Assembly: GCA_005217565.1 (NCBI GenBank)
Contig: SJCO01000001.1
Span: 499,893 to 563,892, forward strand
DNA from: Puteibacter caeruleilacunae
GTDB taxonomy: Bacteria > Bacteroidota > Bacteroidia > Bacteroidales > Prolixibacteraceae
Direction of reading: 5' to 3'
DNA length: 64,000 bases
Shown here: piece after piece, positions 27,325-36,574 of the stretch
Layout: every line of letters begins with the position of its first letter
Position numbering within the stretch: the stretch's first letter is position 1
Notes under the pieces: model-generated
The model's input: the letters and a program-made list of their open reading frames with translations, nothing else
The model's database searches: none
What the model was told of the DNA's origin: nothing
Translations under genes and position numbers: made by a program

Positions 27325-30300
27325 ATGATGGACAAACAATCTAAAGTTGTTTCAAATAAGGAAAATGAAAAAACGAAGAAAACTAAAGTTTGGTTAACTT
27401 TGTTAGAATTTTATCAAGTATTTATGAGTAAAGCAGGAACTTATTCAAACCAAGGTGATGATTACCAAAGAGCGGTTGCAATAAACTGGATTATAAAATT
27501 AGTAACTGATGATACAATTGAATATGTACAGGTAGAGTCCAATGGATTATTGGGAATAAAAGAAAAAGTTCCTGTTGACGATATTGTAGTTGTTTATAAG
27601 GATGGAAGAAGAAGGCACATTCAAGCCAAAAAGAATCAAACTCAGGAAAGAGCGTGGTCAATAAAGGACTGGGGGAGTGAATTGCCTAAGATTCTTTCTC
27701 AATTAGAACAAGGTGAGCATATTTTTGTTGAGTTGTATTCATCAACTGCATTAGGTGAGTTTAAAACCTTATCTAGGGAATGTCAGAATTATCCAAATTT
27801 TGATGATTTTCGAGTGCAGTTGAGCATTGCAAATAAGAAAGCACTTTCTGTATTGGTAAAGGAATGGAAACGTTCTGAGGATGAGATTTTTAAACTGCTA
27901 AAAAGACTTTGTTCGGGTTCACAGCACACAACAGAGGAGTGGAGAAATGTCAATAAAGATTCATTGAGAAGAATTGTAACGAATCCATTACTTGCATTGG
28001 ATACACTTGAGGCCTTTGTTAATAGACATCAATCAAAAGATCTTGCTAAAGGGATGGAAATCAGGTTGAAGGATGTGTTGGATGAATTGCGAAGCAAAGG
28101 ACTAACGAAGCTCCCAAGTTTTAGTGAAGAGGAGATTATCAATCAGTTTCAAAGAACATCAGCCATTGGCCGTAATGATTGGAAAAGAACTATTGTCGGA
28201 AAAAAGATAAGAAGGGAGGAACTTGGTGATGTATTGAAACATATTCAGGATAGAAAAAGTACTATTTTAGTTCAAGACAGACCTGGGAGTGGTAAAACAT
28301 GTCTGTTATTAGATTTGGCTGATGCAATTGAAGGAGATAATGAGCGTCAGTTGTTATTTATAAAAGGGGATAGGTTTACCAAGATGACTTCAAGTGATAG
28401 TTTCTTGCCCAATGAGATCGTAGAATCTTGTGGATTGTTGAGCTATAGTTCACATGTTGTAGTCGTAATAGATTCTCTGGATGTTCTTTCTTGTCAGCGT
28501 GATCATGCTGCGTTGAGTTTTTTTTTGAAGCTTATAGATCAACTGCGAATTATTAAGAATGTTACTGTTGTTGCGGCTTGTAGAGAATTTGATTTAAAGT
28601 ACGATCCACGACTTCGCGATAGAACATGGGATGTAGAAATAAAGCTTCAAGATTTTGATTTTATAAGGATCGTTGTTCCAATTCTGGAAGGATTAAATAT
28701 TAATATAGAGCAGTTAAATTCAGATTTAAAGAAGTTGTTATGCCTTCCTCAACATTTAAGTCTCTTTGAGAACGTATCTGGTTGCAATGGTGTATTTGAC
28801 GTTAGAACTACTTACGATTTATATAATGCATATATTAATTATTCATTAAGACAAGATGCCGAAATCGAAGAGCATATTTTTAAAAAGTCAATATTCTCTA
28901 TCATTGAAAAGTTACTTAGAGAGAGGGAACATAGCCTTCCTAAAACAATCTTAAATGTCAGCGAAGATATTCTTCATCGCTTAGTAAGTAAAGGTATATT
29001 AAATGAGGACGCTAATGGTAAACTTGGTTTTAGTCACCAAACTTTATTCGATAATTTTGTTGCTGCAAATGCACTGCAAAATGGAGTATCTCTTTCTGCA
29101 TTAATATTAGAATATCCAGCTTTACCTTTTTATCGTCCATTTGTGCGTAGTTATTTATTCTTTGTGAGAAGTCAATCGTGTAAAACATTTAGCCGAAATG
29201 TGCGAGATACTCTTTTAGATGAAAATATTGCTTATCATTTTAAAAGGTTAGTAGTGGAAACATATGCTGAGATGATTCCAATAAATGGTGATTGGAACCT
29301 CGTGAGATGGATGTTTTTGAATAAGCCTGATTTTTTCAAAAGATTTTTTTGGAATTTAAAGTCGAGTCATTGGTTTGAATTGATAGCAAATAAATGGTAT
29401 CCGTATTTATCATGTCGACCTGATAAATATGAATGGTGTTCAATATTTATCAGGAAATTGGACACATGGATGAATGTTTATCCCGCTGAAACTGTGGAAA
29501 TATGGAATAATGCACTTAATGAAGATTGGGGAAAGGATAATATATGGGTAATTTGTCATGACTTACTACGTTTTGAGCATTACCATATTGATGGAGTGAA
29601 GGATCTTGTTTACGCGCTTAGATCTAGTAATAATGCGGACTCTCATTTTATGGGAAATATCTACTGTCATTATATAGACGCAACAGGTGACGGTTATGAA
29701 ATTTTATGGGAATGGATGACTAATAATATTTCGATAAAAGAAATAAACACTAGAAATGAAAAAAATGAACTGCGTTGCGAGAGGCATGATCTAAACAATG
29801 GAGGCTTTTTAAAAGAGCACCTTAGGCATTCAGAAGAGTTTCTAAGTTTAGTATTGAAGTCATTGTTGAATTGGGTTGAGAACTCCTACTATCTGGGAGA
29901 AGATGGATTAACTCATAAGTTGTTGGAATACACAAGTGTTTCTGATAGAATCTCGCGAATTGGCAGCCTCAGAATCGATAATATATCAATACTTATTGAG
30001 GCTATTGAAGAGGCATTTTTATACCATGCTAGAATTAATTCTGAATGGTGGAAGAAAAAAGAAGGACAATTGAGAAGTTGTAATGAGTTAGCAATTAGAT
30101 ACATATTGATTAAAGGATATGGTGAAAAAATTGAGAGTAATTTAGATGGAGTAACAGCACAATTATTAGATAAAGAGCTCTTTGAATCAGGTTATTTAAA
30201 TTATGAATTAGGTTTGCTAATAAATGAAACGTTTCATTTATTATTAGAGCAGACTCAGAATAAAATAGTTCAGGTTATTGAAAGTTTATTTTCTGAACAT

Positions 30301-31992
30301 ACAGAACAGGAAGAAAATTTTAAAAGTTGGTATAATCGTGTTAAGTTTGAATTGTTTATTCGAATTCCAGCTTGTTATAGATCAAGCTGTGTAAGTCATT
30401 TCATAGATAAGTTTATTCCTCAGTTTGGATATTGTCTTCCATGTAGGAAAATAAATGCTAGAGGAGGAATTGTAGGTTCTCCTGTAAGTGCAGAAAATAT
30501 AGATAATTTAAGCATTGAGGGCTTATATAAACTTTTTAGCTATTATAAAGACTACAGTGGTTTTAGCTTCCATCCTGCCGATGGTGCTAGTGGTGGAATG
30601 CAGGAGTTAAGTAGAACTATTTCTGGTTTGGCTAAGAATAATCCCAATAAATACTTAGAGATAGTCAATAATCCAAAGTTTAATGAGTTTTCTAATTCTA
30701 TATCAAAAGCGATATTAGAAGGGATCGGTTCTCATATTAGCTGTAGAATGGGAAAAGTAAATGACAATGACTTCAATCCAGTGAGTCCTTTGCCTGACGT
30801 CAATTCTATTGCATGTCACCTGCTTGATGCAATAGAATTACATCACGTCTCATTCCCAAATGACATTACTTATGTTAGAATGGTTAAAAATTGTATTGAT
30901 GCACTACCAACACAAATGCATCTGAAACGGATTATTAAATTATTAATGCCATTGAGCTCCTATTCAGGTCTATGTGATATTATATTAGATAGACGGAGTA
31001 TAGATGGCAATAAAGTTACAGTTGATGATATCGAAATCAAGTCGATGAATTGTACAAGAGGGATTGTTGGTGAATCAGCTTTAAAGGTATTGAATAGGTT
31101 GTTAGATCTGGATATAAAGCCCTTTGAAGCTATTATTGTTTTAGTGGAACGTATGGCAGTAGATAAGGAACAAGAGGTACGAGGAGCATTATTGTGGGAT
31201 TTAGCTTATACTGTTTATAAAAATCAAGAACTGGCTTGGCAAATTTTTAACCTCATCTTTAACAAAAAACAAGTATATCTGTGGGGATTAGCTGAAAGAT
31301 TTTTATATAATCAGTACTACGAAAATTTTGCAATGGTAAAGCCATGCTTGGATAGGATAAAAAATGAGGCAATAGATGATATAGGAGCAACATGGGGAAG
31401 GCTTTCTGCTCTGTGTATGATACAAGGGCATGTGTGTCAAGAGGAGTTTTTTAAAGAATTAAAAAAAATAGACAAAAGGGATGTTTGGGGTGGAGCTCTA
31501 AGTGTATTTATCGCCAACTTAGAGAGGAAGTCGGATGGATTATGTCAAGAGTCATTTAGAAAATTCATTAAGGAACATAAGGCGCGGAAAGAATATGCAA
31601 ATGAGATAGATAGAGCTTTTCGTTTAGATGAAAAGGGGAAATTCATTAATGATGTGACGGGTAAATTATTTATAAACGCTTTGAATTTAGATGAAGATAA
31701 ATCTCCCAAGATGCATTTTTTTATTGAGTGGATTGAATATCAAGCGACAATTAATCCGATGACAGCATTGGAAATATGTGAAAGTTTACTTTCTAAGTTA
31801 CAATCATGCGAATCAAAACCAAGATTATGGCATTCAAAGCCTTTGATTTCAACTTTAACTAGAGTTCTGCGTGAGGCAGATGAAATGGACGATCCTGAGC
31901 TTATAAATAGGGCTGTACGTTTACAGGATCAATACCTGTTGCTAGAGATTGATGGAATGGATGAGTATTTTGACAAAGCAACGTTGTTATAG
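27325..31992 (+). CDS. Giant nuclease-STAND ATPase, Avs-like putative anti-phage protein
   Basis: 1555 aa in one gene. Residues about 40-110 look like a DUF4297/Cap4-type PD-(D/E)xK nuclease: QGDDYQRAVAINW, Glu71, Asp85/Asp86, and Gln100-Ala-Lys102. A STAND-type P-loop follows: Walker A DRPGSGKT with Lys324, Walker B VVVVIDSLD with Asp383, a CREFD segment resembling the sensor arginine motif, then a winged-helix-like region ending FSHQTLFDNF (569-578). Residues 600-1555 are helix-rich and carry no motif I recognise; in Avs proteins this part senses phage proteins. The expected behaviour is oligomerisation on recognition and indiscriminate DNA cleavage. The gene stands alone in an A/T-rich island between housekeeping genes. 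Function is inferred, not shown. Confidence 0.75.
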   Translation: MMDKQSKVVSNKENEKTKKTKVWLTLLEFYQVFMSKAGTYSNQGDDYQRAVAINWIIKLVTDDTIEYVQVESNGLLGIKEKVPVDDIVVVYKDGRRRHIQAKKNQTQERAWSIKDWGSELPKILSQLEQGEHIFVELYSSTALGEFKTLSRECQNYPNFDDFRVQLSIANKKALSVLVKEWKRSEDEIFKLLKRLCSGSQHTTEEWRNVNKDSLRRIVTNPLLALDTLEAFVNRHQSKDLAKGMEIRLKDVLDELRSKGLTKLPSFSEEEIINQFQRTSAIGRNDWKRTIVGKKIRREELGDVLKHIQDRKSTILVQDRPGSGKTCLLLDLADAIEGDNERQLLFIKGDRFTKMTSSDSFLPNEIVESCGLLSYSSHVVVVIDSLDVLSCQRDHAALSFFLKLIDQLRIIKNVTVVAACREFDLKYDPRLRDRTWDVEIKLQDFDFIRIVVPILEGLNINIEQLNSDLKKLLCLPQHLSLFENVSGCNGVFDVRTTYDLYNAYINYSLRQDAEIEEHIFKKSIFSIIEKLLREREHSLPKTILNVSEDILHRLVSKGILNEDANGKLGFSHQTLFDNFVAANALQNGVSLSALILEYPALPFYRPFVRSYLFFVRSQSCKTFSRNVRDTLLDENIAYHFKRLVVETYAEMIPINGDWNLVRWMFLNKPDFFKRFFWNLKSSHWFELIANKWYPYLSCRPDKYEWCSIFIRKLDTWMNVYPAETVEIWNNALNEDWGKDNIWVICHDLLRFEHYHIDGVKDLVYALRSSNNADSHFMGNIYCHYIDATGDGYEILWEWMTNNISIKEINTRNEKNELRCERHDLNNGGFLKEHLRHSEEFLSLVLKSLLNWVENSYYLGEDGLTHKLLEYTSVSDRISRIGSLRIDNISILIEAIEEAFLYHARINSEWWKKKEGQLRSCNELAIRYILIKGYGEKIESNLDGVTAQLLDKELFESGYLNYELGLLINETFHLLLEQTQNKIVQVIESLFSEHTEQEENFKSWYNRVKFELFIRIPACYRSSCVSHFIDKFIPQFGYCLPCRKINARGGIVGSPVSAENIDNLSIEGLYKLFSYYKDYSGFSFHPADGASGGMQELSRTISGLAKNNPNKYLEIVNNPKFNEFSNSISKAILEGIGSHISCRMGKVNDNDFNPVSPLPDVNSIACHLLDAIELHHVSFPNDITYVRMVKNCIDALPTQMHLKRIIKLLMPLSSYSGLCDIILDRRSIDGNKVTVDDIEIKSMNCTRGIVGESALKVLNRLLDLDIKPFEAIIVLVERMAVDKEQEVRGALLWDLAYTVYKNQELAWQIFNLIFNKKQVYLWGLAERFLYNQYYENFAMVKPCLDRIKNEAIDDIGATWGRLSALCMIQGHVCQEEFFKELKKIDKRDVWGGALSVFIANLERKSDGLCQESFRKFIKEHKARKEYANEIDRAFRLDEKGKFINDVTGKLFINALNLDEDKSPKMHFFIEWIEYQATINPMTALEICESLLSKLQSCESKPRLWHSKPLISTLTRVLREADEMDDPELINRAVRLQDQYLLLEIDGMDEYFDKATLL

Positions 31993-32205
31993 TTAGTTTA
32001 GTATTTCGCGTATTAGTAAATGAAAGTTGTATAAGAGTATTTCTGTCGGGATTTAAAAATAAGAATTATTATCCTATGTATATTAAGGGAACTAATAATG
32101 TTAGATGGAATATTGTACCTGAGATTTTTTATTGATAATAATTGTCATAAACAACAGTTTCATCTTACGTTATTACAAGTTAAACTTTTTCTCAAAATTT
32201 TGTAG

Positions 32206-32214
32206 TAGGGTAAT
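32206..32214 (+). repeat. Right copy of the 9-bp direct repeat bordering the island
   Basis: TAGGGTAAT, identical to 26876-26884, placed just before the end of the convergent hutG gene. Confidence 0.35.
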
Positions 32215-32218
32215 TCCA

Positions 32219-33250
32219 TTAAGTAGTCCTGAGGTTTAGATTCATTAATACAAAATCAACGATTTTGGCAGCCAGCAAAGCGGTAAGGTTATCTCTGTCA
32301 AGCTCAGGATTTAGTTCGGCGATATCAAACGAGATAACTTTGCCGGATTCAAAAAGAAAGGATAGTAGTTTAAAAATAAAGAATGGAGTAAATCCCAGGG
32401 GAGAAGGAGCACTTACTCCTGGTGCATAAGCCGATGAAAAACCATCCATGTCGATGGTAATGTATAAAAGGTCGTTTCTCTCAATAAATGGCTTTAGTTT
32501 GGCTTTTAACGATTTTAGTTCCATCTCTGATGATTCGCAATCGTAGTTTAATGCATAGTTAATGTTTAAACTGTTGGCTACTTGAAACAATTCTTTGGTG
32601 TTGGATTGTTGCTGTATGCCAATTGCGAAATACTCTGGAGTAAAATCACTGTCTTTAAATTCTGAAAGGATTTGATAAAAAGGTGTGCCAGAGTTACTCT
32701 GTTCTGCCACAGGTCTTAAATCGAAATGTGCATCAAAATTGATAATCCCAATCTTTTTATTTGCTGAATCTTTTAGGTATTTCGAAATGCCTTTAAAGTG
32801 TCCATAAGCTAAGTCATGGCCACCACCTATGATAATAGGAAAACTCTTCATTTTAAGCGTGGCACATACTACGTCTGACAGCATCTTTTGACATGCCTCC
32901 ATATTCCCGTCAATACTGACGATATCCCCAAGATCAATTACGCGTTTTGAATCGAAATGGACAGGTAGTTTTGCCAATCTATCCCTTAATGCTTCAGGTC
33001 CTTTACATGCTCCAATTCTTCCGTGATTTCTTCTTACTCCTTCGTCGGAAACATACCCAATTAGTGTTATCGATTCATCGAACACAGGGGCCTCTAATCT
33101 TTGAGCATCTTGCATTTCTATGAGCTGGTGCCAGTATTGAATACCCATATCCGGGGTTGTCTGTCTGCCAGTCCAGTAGCGTTTTTCTGGCGAGATATAT
33201 CTTGCATTTATGTTATTGGGTATTATATTTTGCATGCGATTATTGTTCAC
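32219..33250 (-). CDS. hutG: Formimidoylglutamase (arginase/agmatinase family)
   Basis: 343 aa, last gene of the hut operon. Ureohydrolase manganese motifs are present: GGGHDLAYGH, NFDAHFDLRP and TIDMDGFSSAYAPG. By position with hutHUI it should hydrolyse N-formimidoyl-L-glutamate to glutamate and formamide, completing histidine breakdown. The N-terminal 60 residues before the catalytic fold are longer than in many family members. An arginase or agmatinase role is less likely, given the operon. The gap to hutI is 32 bp. The accessory island ends immediately downstream. Confidence 0.9.
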   Translation of the reverse strand: MNNNRMQNIIPNNINARYISPEKRYWTGRQTTPDMGIQYWHQLIEMQDAQRLEAPVFDESITLIGYVSDEGVRRNHGRIGACKGPEALRDRLAKLPVHFDSKRVIDLGDIVSIDGNMEACQKMLSDVVCATLKMKSFPIIIGGGHDLAYGHFKGISKYLKDSANKKIGIINFDAHFDLRPVAEQSNSGTPFYQILSEFKDSDFTPEYFAIGIQQQSNTKELFQVANSLNINYALNYDCESSEMELKSLKAKLKPFIERNDLLYITIDMDGFSSAYAPGVSAPSPLGFTPFFIFKLLSFLFESGKVISFDIAELNPELDRDNLTALLAAKIVDFVLMNLNLRTT

Positions 33251-33282
33251 TGAAAAAATTATAAAATATTGCTCGTTAAATG

Positions 33283-34509
33283 TTAGTTGATTACGATCTT
33301 GTGAATGTGGTTTGCCCCATAAGAATATGGAATGGAAGCATAAGAATTGATACTCTTTGTAATAATAAAGCTGGCCTTTTTCCCTTTGCTTATTGATCCC
33401 AGTTTGTTTCCAACACCCATTGCATAAGCCGCATTAATGGTGGCAGCATTAATTGCTTCTTCGGGAGTCATCTTCATTTTTATACATGCCAATGAGACAA
33501 CTAGATTCATATTACCAGAAGGAGATGAACCTGGATTATAATCGGACGCAAGAGCCAACGGAAGATCTGCATCAATTATCCTTCTTGCAGGAGTATAAGG
33601 GATTCCAAGAAAAAATGAACAACCAGGTAAAGCTACTGGCATTGTTTTGGAGTCTTTCAGACTCACAATGTCCTCATCATTTAGTTCTTCCAAATGATCA
33701 ACTGAAAGAGCTTGATACTTTACTCCAGTCTGTATACCACCAATGGCATTGAACTGATTTACATGAATTTTAGGTATTAGTCCATATTCTAGACTTGCAG
33801 ATAGTAATTTCTCTGTATCGTTGACACTGAAATATCCTTTTTCACAAAATATATCTACATAATCAGCCAGTTGTTCCTCTGCAATTTGTGGCAAAACATC
33901 CTTGATTAACATGTCAAGATATCCTGCTTTGTTATTTTTAAAATCAGAAGGAATGGCATGCGCTCCTAAGAAAGTGGCCTTAACTTCAATAGGGAAGTTA
34001 TCTTTTATCTTTTTGATTACGCGGAGCATTTTTATTTCAGATTCAGCTGTTAAACCATAGCCCGATTTTATCTCAATAGCTCCTGTTCCCATCTGTATCA
34101 TTTCCTCCACGCGTAAACAGCTTTGCTCATATAGTTGCTCTGTAGATGTTTCTTGCAGTCTTTGGGCCGAGTTTAAAATTCCACCACCACGGTTAGCAAT
34201 TTCCTCATAAGTGAAACCATTAATCTTATCCACAAATTCACTTTCCCGATCACCTGCATATACAATGTGTGTATGTGAATCGCACCATGTCGGTAATATA
34301 AGTCTATTTGTGCAGTCAATAACTTCCTCTACATGTACGGTGGGATAATCTGCCATTTCCCCATAATCGATAATTATTCCATCTTTTGTTAAAAGCCAGG
34401 CATTATTGATACATGGCAGTCTTTTCATGTCCTTTCCGGCTACATATGCAATTGATCCAGGGCGTACCTGGATCAATTGTTTTATGTTCTTATAAATTCT
34501 CTTACTCAT
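33283..34509 (-). CDS. hutI: Imidazolonepropionase
   Basis: 408 aa, amidohydrolase superfamily. It opens 4-imidazolone-5-propionate to N-formimidoyl-L-glutamate. The metal-binding DSHTHIVYAGDRESEF motif (HxH) sits near residue 78, followed by the substrate loop NRGGGILNSAQRLQ, EIKSGYGL, and the late metal Asp in ALASDYNPGSS. These match the family throughout. Cytoplasmic; third gene of the hutHUIG operon, 44 bp after hutU. Confidence 0.95.
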   Translation of the reverse strand: MSKRIYKNIKQLIQVRPGSIAYVAGKDMKRLPCINNAWLLTKDGIIIDYGEMADYPTVHVEEVIDCTNRLILPTWCDSHTHIVYAGDRESEFVDKINGFTYEEIANRGGGILNSAQRLQETSTEQLYEQSCLRVEEMIQMGTGAIEIKSGYGLTAESEIKMLRVIKKIKDNFPIEVKATFLGAHAIPSDFKNNKAGYLDMLIKDVLPQIAEEQLADYVDIFCEKGYFSVNDTEKLLSASLEYGLIPKIHVNQFNAIGGIQTGVKYQALSVDHLEELNDEDIVSLKDSKTMPVALPGCSFFLGIPYTPARRIIDADLPLALASDYNPGSSPSGNMNLVVSLACIKMKMTPEEAINAATINAAYAMGVGNKLGSISKGKKASFIITKSINSYASIPYSYGANHIHKIVIN

Positions 34510-34553
34510 TGTTTCGGAAACCGATAATGGTACTTTTGTATATTTCAGTACGC

Positions 34554-36551
34554 TTAAAATAGTTCAGTCAATAAATCATCATCTACTAAATTAGGTAGGG
34601 TTACCTTTAGATTTGATGATCTTTCCATTTCTCGTTCAATGGCAAAACGGGCTTCTTTATTTCTTGCCCAGCTTCTTCTGGCAATCCCGTTATTAACATC
34701 AAAGAAAAGCATGTTTTTTAGCTTAGCTTCAGCCTCAGAAGTTCCATCTAACAACAGACCAAAACCACCATTGATAACTTCACCCCAGCCAACGCCACCG
34801 CCGTTGTGTATCGATACCCAGCTTGCACCTCTGAAGCTGTCGCCGATTACATTATGGATAGCCATGTCTGCTGTAAACTTACTTCCATCATAGATATTTG
34901 ATGTTTCACGGTATGGAGAGTCTGTTCCACTTACATCATGATGATCGCGCCCCAGCACTATAGGACCGATTTCGCCTGCTGTGACTGCCTCATTAAATGC
35001 TTGGGCAATTTTAGCACGTCCTTCGGCATCAGCATATAAAATACGGGCTTGAGAACCTACCACCATCTTGTTTTTTCTGGCATCGCGGATCCAAGTGATG
35101 TTATCGTTCATTTGTAATTTGATTTCATCTGGAGAATTTTCCATGATTTCCTGTAATGTCTCCATTGCAATCTTATCGGTTTTATCCAAATCTTCTGGTT
35201 TTCCTGATGTGCATACCCAGCGGAAAGGACCAAAACCATAATCAAAGCACATTGGACCAAGAATATCTTGAACATATGACTTATAACGGAAGTCGATTCC
35301 GTTCTCTGCCATTACATCGGCTCCAGCCCTTGAAGACTCAAGTAGAAAAGCGTTACCATAATCAAAGAAGTAGGTTCCTCTTTTTGTGTGTTTGTTAATT
35401 GCTGCGACATGTCTTCGGAGTGATGCCTGCACTTTTTTCTTAAATAGTTCTGGATCTTCTCGTATCAAGCGATTAGATTCTTCAAAGCTTACATCAACAG
35501 GGTAGTAGCCACCTGTCCATGGTATATGTAGAGAAGTCTGATCTGAACCAACATGAATAAAGATTTCTTCTTCATAAAATTTCTCCCAAACATCAACAAC
35601 ATTCCCTATGTATGCAATAGAGACAACTTCCTTTGATTGCATGGCTTTTTTTACGCTGGCAATCAATTCATCCATTGTGTAAACGAGTAGATCTACCCAG
35701 CCTTGCTCATGTCTTTTTTTTGCAGCTTCAGGATTAACTTCTGCACATACAGTGATACAACCTGCAATATTCCCCGCTTTTGGCTGTGCTCCACTCATTC
35801 CACCCAATCCGGCAGTCAGAAATACCTTTCCAGAAGTATCTTCCTCTTTGGTCAATATTCTTCTAAAGGCATTCATAACTGTGATTGTAGTGCCATGTAC
35901 TATCCCTTGTGGGCCAATGTACATATATGATCCTGCAGTCATCTGTCCATATTGGGAAACTCCTAGTGCATTAAATTTTTCCCAATGATCAGGTTTTGAA
36001 TAATTAGGAATTACCATTCCATTTGTAACCACAACTCTTGGAGCAGACGCAGAAGACGGGAAAAGTCCCATTGGATGACCAGAATAAATGTGCAAGGTTT
36101 GTTCGTCAGTCATTGATGCCAGATACTGCATGGTAAGCAAGTACTGGGCCCAGTTTTGAAATACTGCACCATTACCTCCATAGGTGATTAGTTCTTCAGG
36201 ATGTTGTGCTACAGCTGGATCCAGGTTGTTTTGAATCATCAACATAATTGCAGCTGCATGTCTGCTTTTTGCAGGGTATTCATCTATGGGGCGGGCATGT
36301 ATTTTATATGTCGGCATGAAACGATACATATATATCCTTCCATATTCATTCAATTCATGTGCAAATTCCGGAGCCAATTCCTTATGCCATTCTTCGGGAA
36401 AATAGCGTAATGCATTACGAACAGCCAACTGCTTTTCTTTTGCATTCAATATTTCTTTACGCTTGGGAGCATGGTTCGCTTGCGTATTATATGGTCTTTT
36501 TGCAGGAATCTCTGCTGGAATTCCTTGTAATATTTGTTCTTGAAAAGTCAT
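34554..36551 (-). CDS. hutU: Urocanate hydratase (long Bacteroidetes form)
   Basis: 665 aa, about 100 residues longer than the proteobacterial enzyme (about 557) and in line with Bacteroidetes homologues. It hydrates urocanate to imidazolonepropionate using tightly bound NAD+. The NAD-binding segment GLGGMSGAQPKAGNIAG and the catalytic region FGPFRWVCTSGKPEDL are visible. The YGGNGAVFQNWAQY motif near the N-terminus is also conserved. Second gene of the hut operon, 23 bp after hutH. Confidence 0.95.
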   Translation of the reverse strand: MTFQEQILQGIPAEIPAKRPYNTQANHAPKRKEILNAKEKQLAVRNALRYFPEEWHKELAPEFAHELNEYGRIYMYRFMPTYKIHARPIDEYPAKSRHAAAIMLMIQNNLDPAVAQHPEELITYGGNGAVFQNWAQYLLTMQYLASMTDEQTLHIYSGHPMGLFPSSASAPRVVVTNGMVIPNYSKPDHWEKFNALGVSQYGQMTAGSYMYIGPQGIVHGTTITVMNAFRRILTKEEDTSGKVFLTAGLGGMSGAQPKAGNIAGCITVCAEVNPEAAKKRHEQGWVDLLVYTMDELIASVKKAMQSKEVVSIAYIGNVVDVWEKFYEEEIFIHVGSDQTSLHIPWTGGYYPVDVSFEESNRLIREDPELFKKKVQASLRRHVAAINKHTKRGTYFFDYGNAFLLESSRAGADVMAENGIDFRYKSYVQDILGPMCFDYGFGPFRWVCTSGKPEDLDKTDKIAMETLQEIMENSPDEIKLQMNDNITWIRDARKNKMVVGSQARILYADAEGRAKIAQAFNEAVTAGEIGPIVLGRDHHDVSGTDSPYRETSNIYDGSKFTADMAIHNVIGDSFRGASWVSIHNGGGVGWGEVINGGFGLLLDGTSEAEAKLKNMLFFDVNNGIARRSWARNKEARFAIEREMERSSNLKVTLPNLVDDDLLTELF

Positions 36552-36574
36552 CTCTTTTTCCTTTTTAAAATAAA

